This document shows positions 6,762-13,767 of a stretch of DNA of 17,795 bases, one piece after another (within the stretch, counting starts at the first letter, position 1; each line of letters begins with the position of its first letter). The stretch comes from an uncultured Agathobacter sp. (GTDB taxonomy: Bacteria > Bacillota > Clostridia > Lachnospirales > Lachnospiraceae). The notes below the pieces were generated by a model, which was not told where the DNA came from, did no database searches, and saw only the letters and a list, made by a program, of their open reading frames with translations. The translations under genes were made by a program, and so were the position numbers. The stretch spans positions 1 to 17,795 of the forward strand of contig CAKRKX010000051.1 of the NCBI GenBank assembly GCA_934358675.1, read 5' to 3'.

Positions 6762-8669
6762 ATGGGTGATCTGGAATATGCAGAAGCGTTAAAGCTTGGA
6801 AAAAAGGAATATAAATCGTGTGTTTCACAGGGAAGATTTCCGTATCTTCCGGTTTTAGATGATATCTTATCGAGAGAGGAAGTACAGACAGAACAGAATA
6901 TGGGACTGGTTCAGGTTCCGCTCGATTTTGTTGTTGGAACATCGACCATGGGTCGAACCTTTTCGTTTGCGGCGAATTTTATGCCGATTCTGAAGGAAAA
7001 TACAGAGTTTGCGGTCAAGTGGGGAAACCTCTCGGATGCGCAGGTCAATGAAGGCATTCGCGATCCGATCATCGCGTATGAGTACATGAACCGCTACTAT
7101 GTAGTGGAGGGCAATAAGCGTGTCAGTGTGCTGAAATATTATGAGGCAGATTCCATTATGGCTTATGTCACGCGTAAAGTTCCGAAATATTCGGAGGACG
7201 AGGATGTTAAGCTCTACTATGAATACATGAAGTTTAATGAGATCACAGGCCTTTTTAACGTTGAGTTCACAAAGCTTGGTATGGCAGACGAACTGCTTCG
7301 CCTGATGGGGTGTACAACGCGTTGGGATCCGGATACGCGCTCGGATTTTGACAGCCTTCTGATTCATTTTACGAAAGCCTATGAATTCCGCGGCGGCAAG
7401 AAACTGCCGATCACGGTCGGAGATGCGCTGACGGCGTTTATCAATGTGTACGGTTACAAGGAAGTGCTTGCGATGTCGGATGCGGAGCTGAACACCAACA
7501 TTGTCAAGTGCTGGAATGAGTTTGTTGTCCTGACGCACAAGCACACGATCGGCCTTGTGATGGATCCGACTTCGGTGCAGGAGAAGAAGAACTTCTTAAG
7601 CTATCTGCTTCCAACCTCGAATCGTAAATTTACGGTTGCATTCCTCTATCCGAAGTCTCCGGAAGAGTCCGACTGGATCTATGCGCACGAATTGGGACGT
7701 AATTATCTGGAGGAGACATTCTCGGATCAGATGAAGACGATCTGCTGTGTGAGCGGAGTGCAGGAAGAAAATGTGGAAGATGTGTTAAATGAGGTAATCC
7801 GCAACGGCGCAGATATTATCTTTGAGGTGGCGCCGCAGATGATGCAGCCGAGTCTTAAGATCGCGGTCGATCATCCGGATGTGAAGATTTTAAACTGTAC
7901 GCTCAACACACCGCACAAGTACATCCGCACCTATTATGCGCGTATGTATGAGGCAAAGTTTATCGCAGGTGTGATCGCCGGAGCGCTTGCCGACAATAAC
8001 AAGATCGCTTACATCGCTGATTATCCGATCTACGGAATGATCGCGAACATTAATGCTTTTGCGCTCGGTGCGTCCTTTACCAATCCGCGTGCACGCATTT
8101 ATCTGGAGTGGTCGACGAAGAAAGATTACGACAGAGACCGTTTCCTCACAGAGAATGATATCTCCGTTGTCTCGGATCAGGATATGATCACGCCGAGGGA
8201 GGCGAACCGCCAGTTCGGTCTGTATCGCATTGAGAACGGTCGGACGCTCAATCTTGCGATGCCGCTTTGGAACTGGGGCATTTTCTACGAGAAGATGATC
8301 CAGAGTATTCTGGCAGGTTCGTATCAGTCGGAGGGCAATGCGGAGGATCGCGCACTCAACTACTGGTGGGGCATGTCCGCAGGTGTCATTGATATGATCT
8401 GCTCGAACAATGTGCCGGGCGGTGTGCGAAGACTTGCGGATCATTTGAAGAGTGATATCCGAAAAGGCGATATTGTTCCGTTCTACGGAGAAATCTATTC
8501 TCAGGACGGAGAGCTTCGCAACGAGAGCAATGTTGCGATGAAGCCGGAGTCAATTATGGAGATGGATTGGCTGGTTGCAAATGTGATCGGAAGTATTCCT
8601 GCGATGGATACGCTGATCGACGCAGCACAGACCATTGTACAGTTGAAGGGCGTAGAGGAAACCAAGTAG
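6762..8669 (+). CDS. Cytoplasmic fusion of a ParB-like domain and a BMP-family ligand-binding domain
   Basis: The protein has 635 residues. Residues 1-60 are polar, with no signal peptide or lipobox. Residues about 85-137 contain GIRDPIIAYEYMNRYYVVEGNKRVSVLKYYEA, which matches the core of ParB/Srx-like domains (P-I-x-V...YxVVEGNxRxxxLK). A helical middle part (about 140-285) follows. Residues about 288-590 resemble the BMP/Med type-1 periplasmic binding proteins: VAFLYPKSPEESDW, the CNTPH-like NCTLNTPHKY, and YEAKFIAGVIAGALADNNKIAYIAD, which matches the nucleoside-lipoprotein core. BMP proteins normally bind purine nucleosides outside the cell; here the domain appears intracellular, so it is probably a sensor. 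AAGGAG stands 6 bases before ATG 6762; the GTG at 6741 would place the start before the predicted transcript start. It is 1 base from the phosphoesterase gene, forming a pair. The substrate and the role of the ParB-like part are unknown. Confidence 0.8.
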   Translation: MGDLEYAEALKLGKKEYKSCVSQGRFPYLPVLDDILSREEVQTEQNMGLVQVPLDFVVGTSTMGRTFSFAANFMPILKENTEFAVKWGNLSDAQVNEGIRDPIIAYEYMNRYYVVEGNKRVSVLKYYEADSIMAYVTRKVPKYSEDEDVKLYYEYMKFNEITGLFNVEFTKLGMADELLRLMGCTTRWDPDTRSDFDSLLIHFTKAYEFRGGKKLPITVGDALTAFINVYGYKEVLAMSDAELNTNIVKCWNEFVVLTHKHTIGLVMDPTSVQEKKNFLSYLLPTSNRKFTVAFLYPKSPEESDWIYAHELGRNYLEETFSDQMKTICCVSGVQEENVEDVLNEVIRNGADIIFEVAPQMMQPSLKIAVDHPDVKILNCTLNTPHKYIRTYYARMYEAKFIAGVIAGALADNNKIAYIADYPIYGMIANINAFALGASFTNPRARIYLEWSTKKDYDRDRFLTENDISVVSDQDMITPREANRQFGLYRIENGRTLNLAMPLWNWGIFYEKMIQSILAGSYQSEGNAEDRALNYWWGMSAGVIDMICSNNVPGGVRRLADHLKSDIRKGDIVPFYGEIYSQDGELRNESNVAMKPESIMEMDWLVANVIGSIPAMDTLIDAAQTIVQLKGVEETK

Positions 8670-8670
8670 G

Positions 8671-9261
8671 ATGAAAATACTATTTCTAGCAGATGAAGAG
8701 TGCAAGACGTACTGGGATTATTTTCGAAAGGAACAATTTGAGGGGATCGATCTGATCATTTCCTGCGGGGATCTAAAGGCCGAGTATCTGTCGTTTCTGG
8801 CGACAATGGTTCCGGTTCCTGTGCTGTATGTACATGGAAACCACGATGATAAGTATAAGGCAAAGCCGCCGGAGGGCTGCATTTGCATCGAGAACAAAAT
8901 CTATAATTTTAATGGGGTACGGATTCTCGGACTGGGTGGCTCGCACCGTTACAAGAACGGCGACAATCAGTACACGGAGACACAGATGATGCGTCGTATC
9001 GCGAAAATGAAGCTCAAGCTTACGGTAAACCGTGGCTTTGATATTCTCGTGACGCATTCGCCGGCCTATGGATTTCATGACGGGGAGGATCAGTGCCATC
9101 GCGGTTTTGAGGCGTTTAACCGCCTGATCGAGACGTATCACCCGAAGTATTTTGTGCATGGGCATGTGCATATGAATTACGGAAGACAGTATCCGAGGGT
9201 GGATGCGATCGGGGATACGCAGGTGATCAATGCGTTTGAGCGCTACATATTAGAGTTGTAG
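8671..9261 (+). CDS. Calcineurin-like metallophosphoesterase
   Basis: The 196-residue cytoplasmic protein has the metallophosphoesterase motifs in order: MKILFLADEEC (D8), SCGDLK (G33, D34), VHGNHDD (55-60, N57, H58), VTHSP (H129) and HGHVH (H164, H166). The first motif, usually DxH, reads D8-E-E10, so a metal-site histidine is replaced by Glu. The other metal ligands are intact, so it is probably still an active two-metal hydrolase with a variant site. The family splits phosphodiesters or phosphomonoesters; the substrate is unknown. The ATG comes one base after the upstream TAG, so it is co-transcribed with the BMP-domain protein and may act on the signal or nucleotide that protein senses (inference). 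Its stop codon abuts the large palindromic element. Confidence 0.88.
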   Translation: MKILFLADEECKTYWDYFRKEQFEGIDLIISCGDLKAEYLSFLATMVPVPVLYVHGNHDDKYKAKPPEGCICIENKIYNFNGVRILGLGGSHRYKNGDNQYTETQMMRRIAKMKLKLTVNRGFDILVTHSPAYGFHDGEDQCHRGFEAFNRLIETYHPKYFVHGHVHMNYGRQYPRVDAIGDTQVINAFERYILEL

Positions 9262-9690
9262 GCAATTTCGGGTTTGCCGACTTAGATTTTGATATTCTAT
9301 GGGGCGACACCGGATTAGATAGTTATTAAAATTAGCAGTGTGATTTTTGATGATATGACGGAATTAAAAAGATTTCATAACCTGTTTTGTTTCAAGACTT
9401 ACGCTATCGGACCATACAGTGATTTTGTTTAGGAAAATTTGCAAAATCAACTTTTGCGGTACATCTTTGATGTATCGCCCTCAGGCGTGAAATAACGGAA
9501 CCCCGAAGCAGTTGCAAATTTGTCCTAAAAAACTAAGTATGGATCCGATGTCTGTAGATTGGAAATATGCGGTTATGAAATCCATCTAATTCCTGATTAC
9601 CAAAAGATTCACACTGCCAATTTGCGTTTATCTGTGAATTCGGTGTCTGTTCGCTGAAAATCAAAATCTGTGTCGCCAAAAATTTGCCTC
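9259..9690. repeat. Long imperfect palindromic element, about 430 bp, dispersed family (copy 1)
   Basis: Reverse-complementary blocks sit symmetrically around about 9476: 9261-9265 with 9684-9688; 9284-9293 with 9660-9669 (10 of 10); 9306-9316 with 9637-9647 (one G-U); 9335-9343 with 9609-9617 (9 of 9); 9371-9382 with 9571-9582 (12 of 12); 9406-9417 with 9537-9549 (one bulge); 9428-9444 with 9513-9530 (one bulge). At the centre GCGGTACATC (9456-9465) and GATGTATCGC (9469-9478) form a tight hairpin. The whole stretch would fold into one giant hairpin as RNA. No protein is credible inside it. The left end is repeated at the right edge of the window. It could be a fold-back MITE, a two-copy inverted insertion, or a large RNA 3' end. 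Confidence 0.85.
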
Positions 9691-9916
9691 ATAGTAGATA
9701 TGAAAAAATTGACGCGCGGTGTTAGTTTACAACTGAATGTAGAATTTCGCTGCGCGTGATTTATTTTTATATCGATTGATTGTGAACAAGCAGGATTAAG
9801 AAGCAAGCAATTTCTTTGTACTTTTGGTGTGATGTATGTATCAAAAAAAATATGTGTGTAACGCTATTTCATCGAGATACCCCCACGAATTTGTTCATAT
9901 TTTTTAGACAACCATC
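9691..9916. other. AT-rich intergenic DNA without gene
   Basis: Between the palindromic element and the tRNA promoter I see no coding frame with a ribosome binding site. A 19-codon frame at 9699 has none. A weak dyad, ACGCGC with GCGCGT (near 9712-9758), is the only structure noted. Confidence 0.5.
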
Positions 9917-9945
9917 TTGACAAGTTCGATTTACTATAGTAAGAT
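9917..9945 (+). promoter_or_regulatory. Sigma-A promoter of tRNA-Thr
   Basis: TTGACA (9917-9922, perfect -35) is separated by 17 bases from TAAGAT (9940-9945, 5 of 6 for -10). The predicted start near 9952 lies about 18 bases before the tRNA. Confidence 0.85.
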
Positions 9946-9969
9946 GCAATAGTTGACAAAATCAACAGT

Positions 9970-10041
9970 GCTGATGTGGCTCAGAGGTAGAGCACTTCCT
10001 TGGTAAGGAAGGGGTCACGGGTTCAATTCCCGTCATCAGCT
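9970..10041 (+). tRNA. tRNA-Thr, anticodon GGT
   Basis: The 72-base cloverleaf is complete. The acceptor stem GCTGATG (9970-9976) pairs with CATCAGC (10034-10040), discriminator T. The D stem is GCTC/GAGC, the anticodon stem CTTCC/GGAAG with loop TTGGTAA gives anticodon GGT (threonine, ACC/ACT codons), and the T stem is ACGGG/CCCGT with loop TTCAATT. CCA is not encoded. It has its own promoter and terminator and is a single gene, not part of a tRNA cluster. Confidence 0.97.
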
Positions 10042-10059
10042 CTTTTTTATTGCAAAAAT

Positions 10060-10111
10060 AGATCCGGGGATTCCTGTGGATATATTACAGGAGCACCCGG
10101 ATCTGTTTTTT
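10060..10111 (+). terminator. Intrinsic terminator of tRNA-Thr, probably bidirectional
   Basis: AGATCCGGG (10060-10068) pairs with CCCGGATCT (10096-10104), and inside it TCCTGT (10072-10077) pairs with ACAGGA (10087-10092). G and six T (10106-10111) follow. On the minus strand ATTTTTG follows the same stem, so it can also end the leftward gene at 10143. Confidence 0.9.
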
Positions 10112-10142
10112 CAGGATAATAGGAAAAGGCATAACCATCATG

Positions 10143-11279
10143 TTATGTTGCGAGATCGAGCTGCTGTACCGTTCCGGCCTGCCCGTTCTCGTAGAGAAAC
10201 ATGCCGGTCTTGCGGATCACTCCGTTCGTGTGGTTGTCGCTTAGATCATTCAGCGAGAATTCCGTGTTGCGGGAGCCGAGATAGATCGCGCCGACGCCGG
10301 CTTCGGACAAGTTCATCAGCTTGTCGTTGCCGTCCGCGTCTTTGACCCAGACGCGAAGATCCTTGAAAATCTCATCTGCTTCATCGATCCAGCCATTGCC
10401 GTCTTTATCGTATTGCGCGAGATCAGCAAAACCGTTGCCGCTGGAGGCTCCGAATAATTCCGAACCATCGTTGATAATGCCATCACCGTTTTTGTCAAGT
10501 GCGAGGAATCCTTTACCGGAAGCCAGCATGGAAATGGATTCTTCGTTGCCGTCCGCGTCAAGGTCGAAGTAGAACTTCTGATCCGAGATATCGGTGACAT
10601 TGCCGTTTAAGTTGATGACGAGCGGATCGCACAGGCGCGGCTTGCCGAAATTGATCAGGCTTTCTGCTTCCTGCGTGAAGGCGCGCGACATCTCTACGCT
10701 CATATTGAACGGAATCTCACGTCCGTCCGCCGTGCGAACGACGCCTTTTGCATCAAAACATGTTGTCTCCTGCTCGGAATAGTAGAAGTAGGTGTAATCC
10801 TGCCCACCCTCGCCGTAATCCGAGGACATCGTGCTGCCTGCATTTGCCGGGTCTAGAGCTCCGGAGAGGTCGGTGTCGGTATCCTGCGAAAAAGCGCTGT
10901 CATAATCGTTGTATTTGCGTCCGAATAAAATATAGAGAAGATAGTCGATCGCCTGCTGCCGAATTTTGTGGAGGGCGTTGACACTCTCCTGTAAACTTGT
11001 GCGCGTTATGCTGCCGGTTGATTGCAGATGCGACATAAGATCCTCCAAAGATTCCTTTGTTGAACCCTGTTCACCATCTTTCTCTGTGATTTCTGTTTCT
11101 GCATCCTCCGCCTGAGAGAGCTGTCCCTGACGAATTTCTTCTTTGCGAAACTGCGCGTCCTGCAAAGAGAAGATCATGGCACCGGATGCGTTCCAGCGTG
11201 TGATATTCGAATAGCTTGCCTGCGAAGAGCTGTAGCTTCTGCGGGAGTCCATACGAATCGAGTCTGATTGAATAATCAA
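10143..11279 (-). CDS. EF-hand/RTX-type calcium-binding protein without signal peptide
   Basis: The protein has 378 residues. The N-terminus (MIIQSDSIRMDSRRSYSSSQ) is polar and has no signal peptide or lipobox. Residues about 40-115 are charged and helical; 120-170 are acidic and Tyr-rich. From about 218 it reads PLVINLNGNVTD, then four Ca-loop-like segments: D239-D241-D243, D262-N264-D266 (GKGFLALDKNGDGIINDGSELFG), D291-D293-N295-D299 (a near-perfect EF-hand), and D314-D316-N318. This block, with NGFADLAQYDKDGNG and LRVWVKDADGN, resembles the Ca-binding region of large RTX and VCBS proteins. The start is TTG 11279, chosen because AGGAGG lies 8 bases upstream. Function is unknown; it may be exported by a non-Sec route. 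It stands alone, facing tRNA-Thr. Confidence 0.75.
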   Translation of the reverse strand: MIIQSDSIRMDSRRSYSSSQASYSNITRWNASGAMIFSLQDAQFRKEEIRQGQLSQAEDAETEITEKDGEQGSTKESLEDLMSHLQSTGSITRTSLQESVNALHKIRQQAIDYLLYILFGRKYNDYDSAFSQDTDTDLSGALDPANAGSTMSSDYGEGGQDYTYFYYSEQETTCFDAKGVVRTADGREIPFNMSVEMSRAFTQEAESLINFGKPRLCDPLVINLNGNVTDISDQKFYFDLDADGNEESISMLASGKGFLALDKNGDGIINDGSELFGASSGNGFADLAQYDKDGNGWIDEADEIFKDLRVWVKDADGNDKLMNLSEAGVGAIYLGSRNTEFSLNDLSDNHTNGVIRKTGMFLYENGQAGTVQQLDLAT

Positions 11280-11523
11280 TAATTCATCCTCCTAAACTCC
11301 GCCGATTATTTCTTAAATGCATCCCTTCATAAATGAAATAAAAAAACGGGTCTGCGAAAAATTCCTTTCCTTCGAGACACCGTCCATGGCTATATATTAT
11401 TTATTTGTGCAAGCAATTAATGGCCCATTCATGTTTGCAATGTATATATCGGCGCGAATGCAAATTTCATTAGAGAAAATGAGAAAATTGATCGCTTTTT
11501 CCCGGAAAAAGCGTAAGATAAGT

Positions 11524-11553
11524 TTGTAAAAGTAGGCATAAATGTGGTATACT
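11524..11553 (+). promoter_or_regulatory. Promoter for the S1-domain gene, with long leader
   Basis: TTGTAA (11524-11529) and TATACT (11548-11553) are 18 bases apart, and TGG directly before the second box makes an extended -10 (TGnTATACT). Transcription would begin near 11560, giving a leader of about 345 bases that includes the hairpin and tandem repeats. Confidence 0.6.
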
Positions 11554-11581
11554 GAGCGAAAGCAATGAGCAGTGCCGTCTG

Positions 11582-11628
11582 CAAACAGGCAACACGCATA
11601 TGCTTGCATGATGCGTGTTGCCTGTTTG
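11582..11628 (+). other. Perfect 18-bp hairpin in the leader
   Basis: Bases 11582-11599 and 11611-11628 are exact reverse complements over 18 bases around an 11-base loop. No T-run follows (TTGGACG), so it is not an ordinary terminator. It lies about 20 bases after the predicted transcript start, and its right arm is part of tandem repeat unit 1. It may be a regulatory or mRNA-stabilising structure. Confidence 0.75.
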
Positions 11629-11868
11629 TTGGACGATAGGGCGAATGCCCGGACAACGAGGAAAATCAGAGATTTTCCGAGTGGGCACTGCGAAGGAAGT
11701 AGAACCTGTATAAGGCAGTAGAACCGATCATGCTTGCATGATGCGGGATGCCTGTTTGTTGGACGATAGGGCGAATGCCCGGACAACGAGGGAAATCGGA
11801 GATTTTCCGAGTGGGCGCTGCGAATAAAGAAGAACCTGTATAAGGCAGCAGAAAACAGGCACTGCGAA
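11601..11868 (+). repeat. Two tandem 130-bp structured repeats plus a partial third motif
   Basis: Unit 1 (11601-11730) and unit 2 (11731-11860) have an exact period of 130 bases and agree at about 111 of the first 120 positions by my count. Each contains GGGC-GAAT-GCCC and a stem around GATTTTCC, then GGGC(A/G)CTGCGAA and AGAACCTGTATAAGGCAG. A third AGGCACTGCGAA follows at 11857-11868. A change in one arm (GGAAAATC in unit 1, GGGAAATC in unit 2) keeps pairing through G-U. The two units end 45 bases before the S1 gene. Confidence 0.85.
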
Positions 11869-11905
11869 TGAAACAGGAAACGAAAAATGAAGGGTAGGGA
11901 ACAAT

Positions 11906-12832
11906 ATGGCAGACAACACAACAGAATCAATGAAAGATTATGAGAAGGAACTCGAGCGTTCTTTCCGCACGATCAATGAGGGCGATATCGTCAGCGGAAG
12001 TGTGATCGCAGTTTCGGAGGAGGATGTAACATTAGACCTCAATTATTATACACAGGGAATCATCAAGGTTGAGAATCTGAGCAATGATCCGGATTTCAAT
12101 CCGAAGGAGCAGCTTGCGATCGGTGATGTCATCGAGGCGACTGTGATCAAAGTGGATGATGGCAACGGCAACATCGAATTATCCAAGAAGGAAGCAAACG
12201 ATGTGCTCGCATGGGACAAGTTACAGGAGATGCTCGATAATGAGACACAGGTAACGGTCCGTATCAAGGAGAGCGTTCCGAGTGGAGTGGTTGCATTTCT
12301 GGAAGGTATCCGCGCATTTATCCCGGCGTCGCAGCTGTCAACGGATTATGTGGAAGATACCGATAAATGGATCGGTAAGGATGTGACCGTGCAGGTAATC
12401 ACCGTGGATAAGGAGAAAAATCGTCTGGTGCTCTCCGGCAAAGTGGTTGCAAGAAAGCAGCAGGAAGAGGAGAGAAATCATCGTATCGCGATGCTCGTTC
12501 CGGGTTCTGTTGTAGAGGGAACCGTCGAGTCCATTATGCCGTATGGCGCTTTTATCAATCTGGGCAACGGTATCAGCGGTCTGGTTCACATCTCACAGAT
12601 CAGCCAGAAGCGCATCGGTTCCGTACACGAAGTGTTAAAGGAAGGCCAGAAGGTCAAGGCGAAGATCATCAACACCAATGACAATAAGGTAAGTCTCAGC
12701 ATGAAGGCACTCGAGGAAATCATTCCGGATGACGATGTGCAGACCGAGGAGGAGGCACAGGCAGAGGAGTATATCTCCAATGAGACGGCATCCACAAGCC
12801 TTGGCTCCCTGTTGGCGGGATTGAAGTTGTAA
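11906..12832 (+). CDS. S1 RNA-binding domain protein (ribosomal protein S1-like)
   Basis: Three S1/OB-fold domains are visible in 308 residues: about 25-95 (EGDIVSGSVIAVSEEDVTLDL), 112-180 (the most divergent, with GIRAFIPASQLS) and 198-268 (PGSVVEGTVESIMPYGAFINLGNGISGLVHISQIS, the canonical form). A charged tail rich in Glu and Asp follows. It is shorter than E. coli S1 (557, six domains) and resembles the small S1 homologues of Firmicutes such as YpfD. Those proteins bind mRNA and may act in translation or RNA turnover; true ribosomal function is not certain. The ATG has only a modest GGGA site 5 bases before it. The long repeat-bearing leader suggests post-transcriptional control, and S1 proteins are known to autoregulate in other bacteria (inference). 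Confidence 0.85.
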   Translation: MADNTTESMKDYEKELERSFRTINEGDIVSGSVIAVSEEDVTLDLNYYTQGIIKVENLSNDPDFNPKEQLAIGDVIEATVIKVDDGNGNIELSKKEANDVLAWDKLQEMLDNETQVTVRIKESVPSGVVAFLEGIRAFIPASQLSTDYVEDTDKWIGKDVTVQVITVDKEKNRLVLSGKVVARKQQEEERNHRIAMLVPGSVVEGTVESIMPYGAFINLGNGISGLVHISQISQKRIGSVHEVLKEGQKVKAKIINTNDNKVSLSMKALEEIIPDDDVQTEEEAQAEEYISNETASTSLGSLLAGLKL

Positions 12833-12875
12833 TTTTAGGAAAGCAATTCAAGCGAATAAGAAAAATGAGAAAGCA

Positions 12876-12907
12876 AAGGCGCTTAGGACAGGGATCCTAG
12901 GCGCCTT
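12876..12907. terminator. Hairpin between the convergent S1-domain and transglycosylase genes
   Basis: AAGGCGCTTAGGA (12876-12888) pairs with TCCTAGGCGCCTT (12895-12907), 13 bp with one G-U, loop of six. It contains the TAG stop of the leftward gene. On the minus strand a T-rich stretch (TTTGCTTTCTCATTTTTC) follows; on the plus strand there is no T-run, so it mainly terminates the leftward transcript. Confidence 0.65.
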
Positions 12908-13646
12908 CGTAATATGCAAGAACTTTCTTGACGTAGTTTTGTGTTTCGGTAAAAGGCGGAATACCGCCGTATTTCTCCACATTACCGCTGCCGGCGTTGT
13001 ATGCGGCGAGCGCAAGTGAAATATTCCCGTTGTAGCGGGAAAGGTGCTGGGAGATGACTTTCGCACCGCCCATAATGTTATCGTGCGCATTGTAGGCATC
13101 CGTGATTCCAAGGCTTTTGGCGGTAGCCGGCATAAGCTGCATGACACCCATCGCTCCGGAGGAGCTGGTCGCATTCGGATTGTAATTCGACTCTGCGCGT
13201 GCGATCGCTTTCAGCAGCTTGACATCAACTCCGTAAGTCTGGGCGGCTTCCTCAAAGTAGGCATCCAGATCGGTCGATGATGCAGAAGCTGCGCTGCCGG
13301 ATGTACCGGTTGAAGTTGTTGCCTGTGCATCGGAGGTCTGTATACTTCCGGAAGCTGCGGTATTGCTTTGCGTGCCGCTCACGGTCGATGTATTCGCAAC
13401 CGGAATGTTCGGCTGAGGATTGAATCCAAGCAGTTTCTGCACGGTCTCTGGAGAAATACTTCCCGAGCTCTGCGCCGAAAGAAGTGCATCCACGGCCATC
13501 GCCTGCTGAGTGCGCTCCGCTGCAGCTAAGACTTCGCGAAAACTGTCGATCGCGGCATCCGTCTGTACATTCACGGAAGCGGTATTCGCTTCTGTCGCAT
13601 TCGTTGTATTTACTTCGGTAATATATGGTAAAATCGTTACACTCAT
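12897..13646 (-). CDS. Lytic transglycosylase (SLT domain) without signal peptide
   Basis: The C-terminal half (about 125-249) is a family 1 SLT domain: AAQTYGVDVKLLKAIARAESNYNPNATSSSGAMGVMQLMPATA carries the catalytic Glu (AES) and the GAMGVMQLMP motif; ALAAYNAGSGNVEKYGGIPPFTETQNYVKKVLAYY completes the fold. These enzymes cut the MurNAc-GlcNAc bond of peptidoglycan and form 1,6-anhydroMurNAc. The first 50 residues are polar, with no signal peptide or membrane helix, followed by a Ser/Thr/Ala-rich linker (about 80-125). This layout recalls FlgJ-like flagellar muramidases that leave through the flagellar export gate (inference). The start ATG 13646 has no clear ribosome binding site; the -10 box lies only 6 bases before it. 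Confidence 0.9.
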   Translation of the reverse strand: MSVTILPYITEVNTTNATEANTASVNVQTDAAIDSFREVLAAAERTQQAMAVDALLSAQSSGSISPETVQKLLGFNPQPNIPVANTSTVSGTQSNTAASGSIQTSDAQATTSTGTSGSAASASSTDLDAYFEEAAQTYGVDVKLLKAIARAESNYNPNATSSSGAMGVMQLMPATAKSLGITDAYNAHDNIMGGAKVISQHLSRYNGNISLALAAYNAGSGNVEKYGGIPPFTETQNYVKKVLAYYEGA

Positions 13647-13652
13647 GCCTGT

Positions 13653-13680
13653 ATCATAGCATAACTAATGAGAAAGTTAA
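13653..13680 (-). promoter_or_regulatory. Promoter of the transglycosylase gene, giving a nearly leaderless message
   Basis: On the minus strand TTAACT (13675-13680) and TATGAT (13653-13658) are 16 bases apart. The predicted start falls on or within a few bases of the ATG at 13646. Confidence 0.5.
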
Positions 13681-13700
13681 AGCAAAAGCGCGAAAATTGC

Positions 13701-13729
13701 TTGAATTTGTAATATGATTGTTGTAGCAT
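13701..13729 (+). promoter_or_regulatory. Probable lysA promoter
   Basis: TTGAAT (13701-13706) is 17 bases from TAGCAT (13724-13729), each matching the sigma-A consensus at four positions. The leader would be about 32 bases. The promoter is back to back with that of the transglycosylase. Confidence 0.4.
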
Positions 13730-13767
13730 AGATTTCAAAGCGAAAAACGTTAGAGGAGAATAAGATC

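Noticed and set aside
9609..9806. A 65-codon minus-strand frame inside the palindromic element
   Set aside because: No ribosome binding site, no known domain, and the frame is a by-product of the repeat arm.
11302..11309. A GCCGATTA sequence resembling a sigma-D (flagellar) -10 box
   Set aside because: It is on the wrong strand for the leftward EF-hand gene and has no TAAA box 15 bases upstream.
11317..11529. A 70-codon plus-strand frame before the S1 gene promoter
   Set aside because: No ribosome binding site and no recognisable domain. It overlaps the -35 box of the predicted promoter.
11601..11860. A CRISPR-like array
   Set aside because: Only two units, 130 bp long and almost identical throughout, with no spacer pattern and no cas genes.
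11397..11930. A 177-codon frame on the minus strand over the tandem repeats
   Set aside because: It contains the same peptide twice because of the 130-bp repeat, has no ribosome binding site, is rich in Cys/Ser/Arg, and overlaps the S1 gene start.
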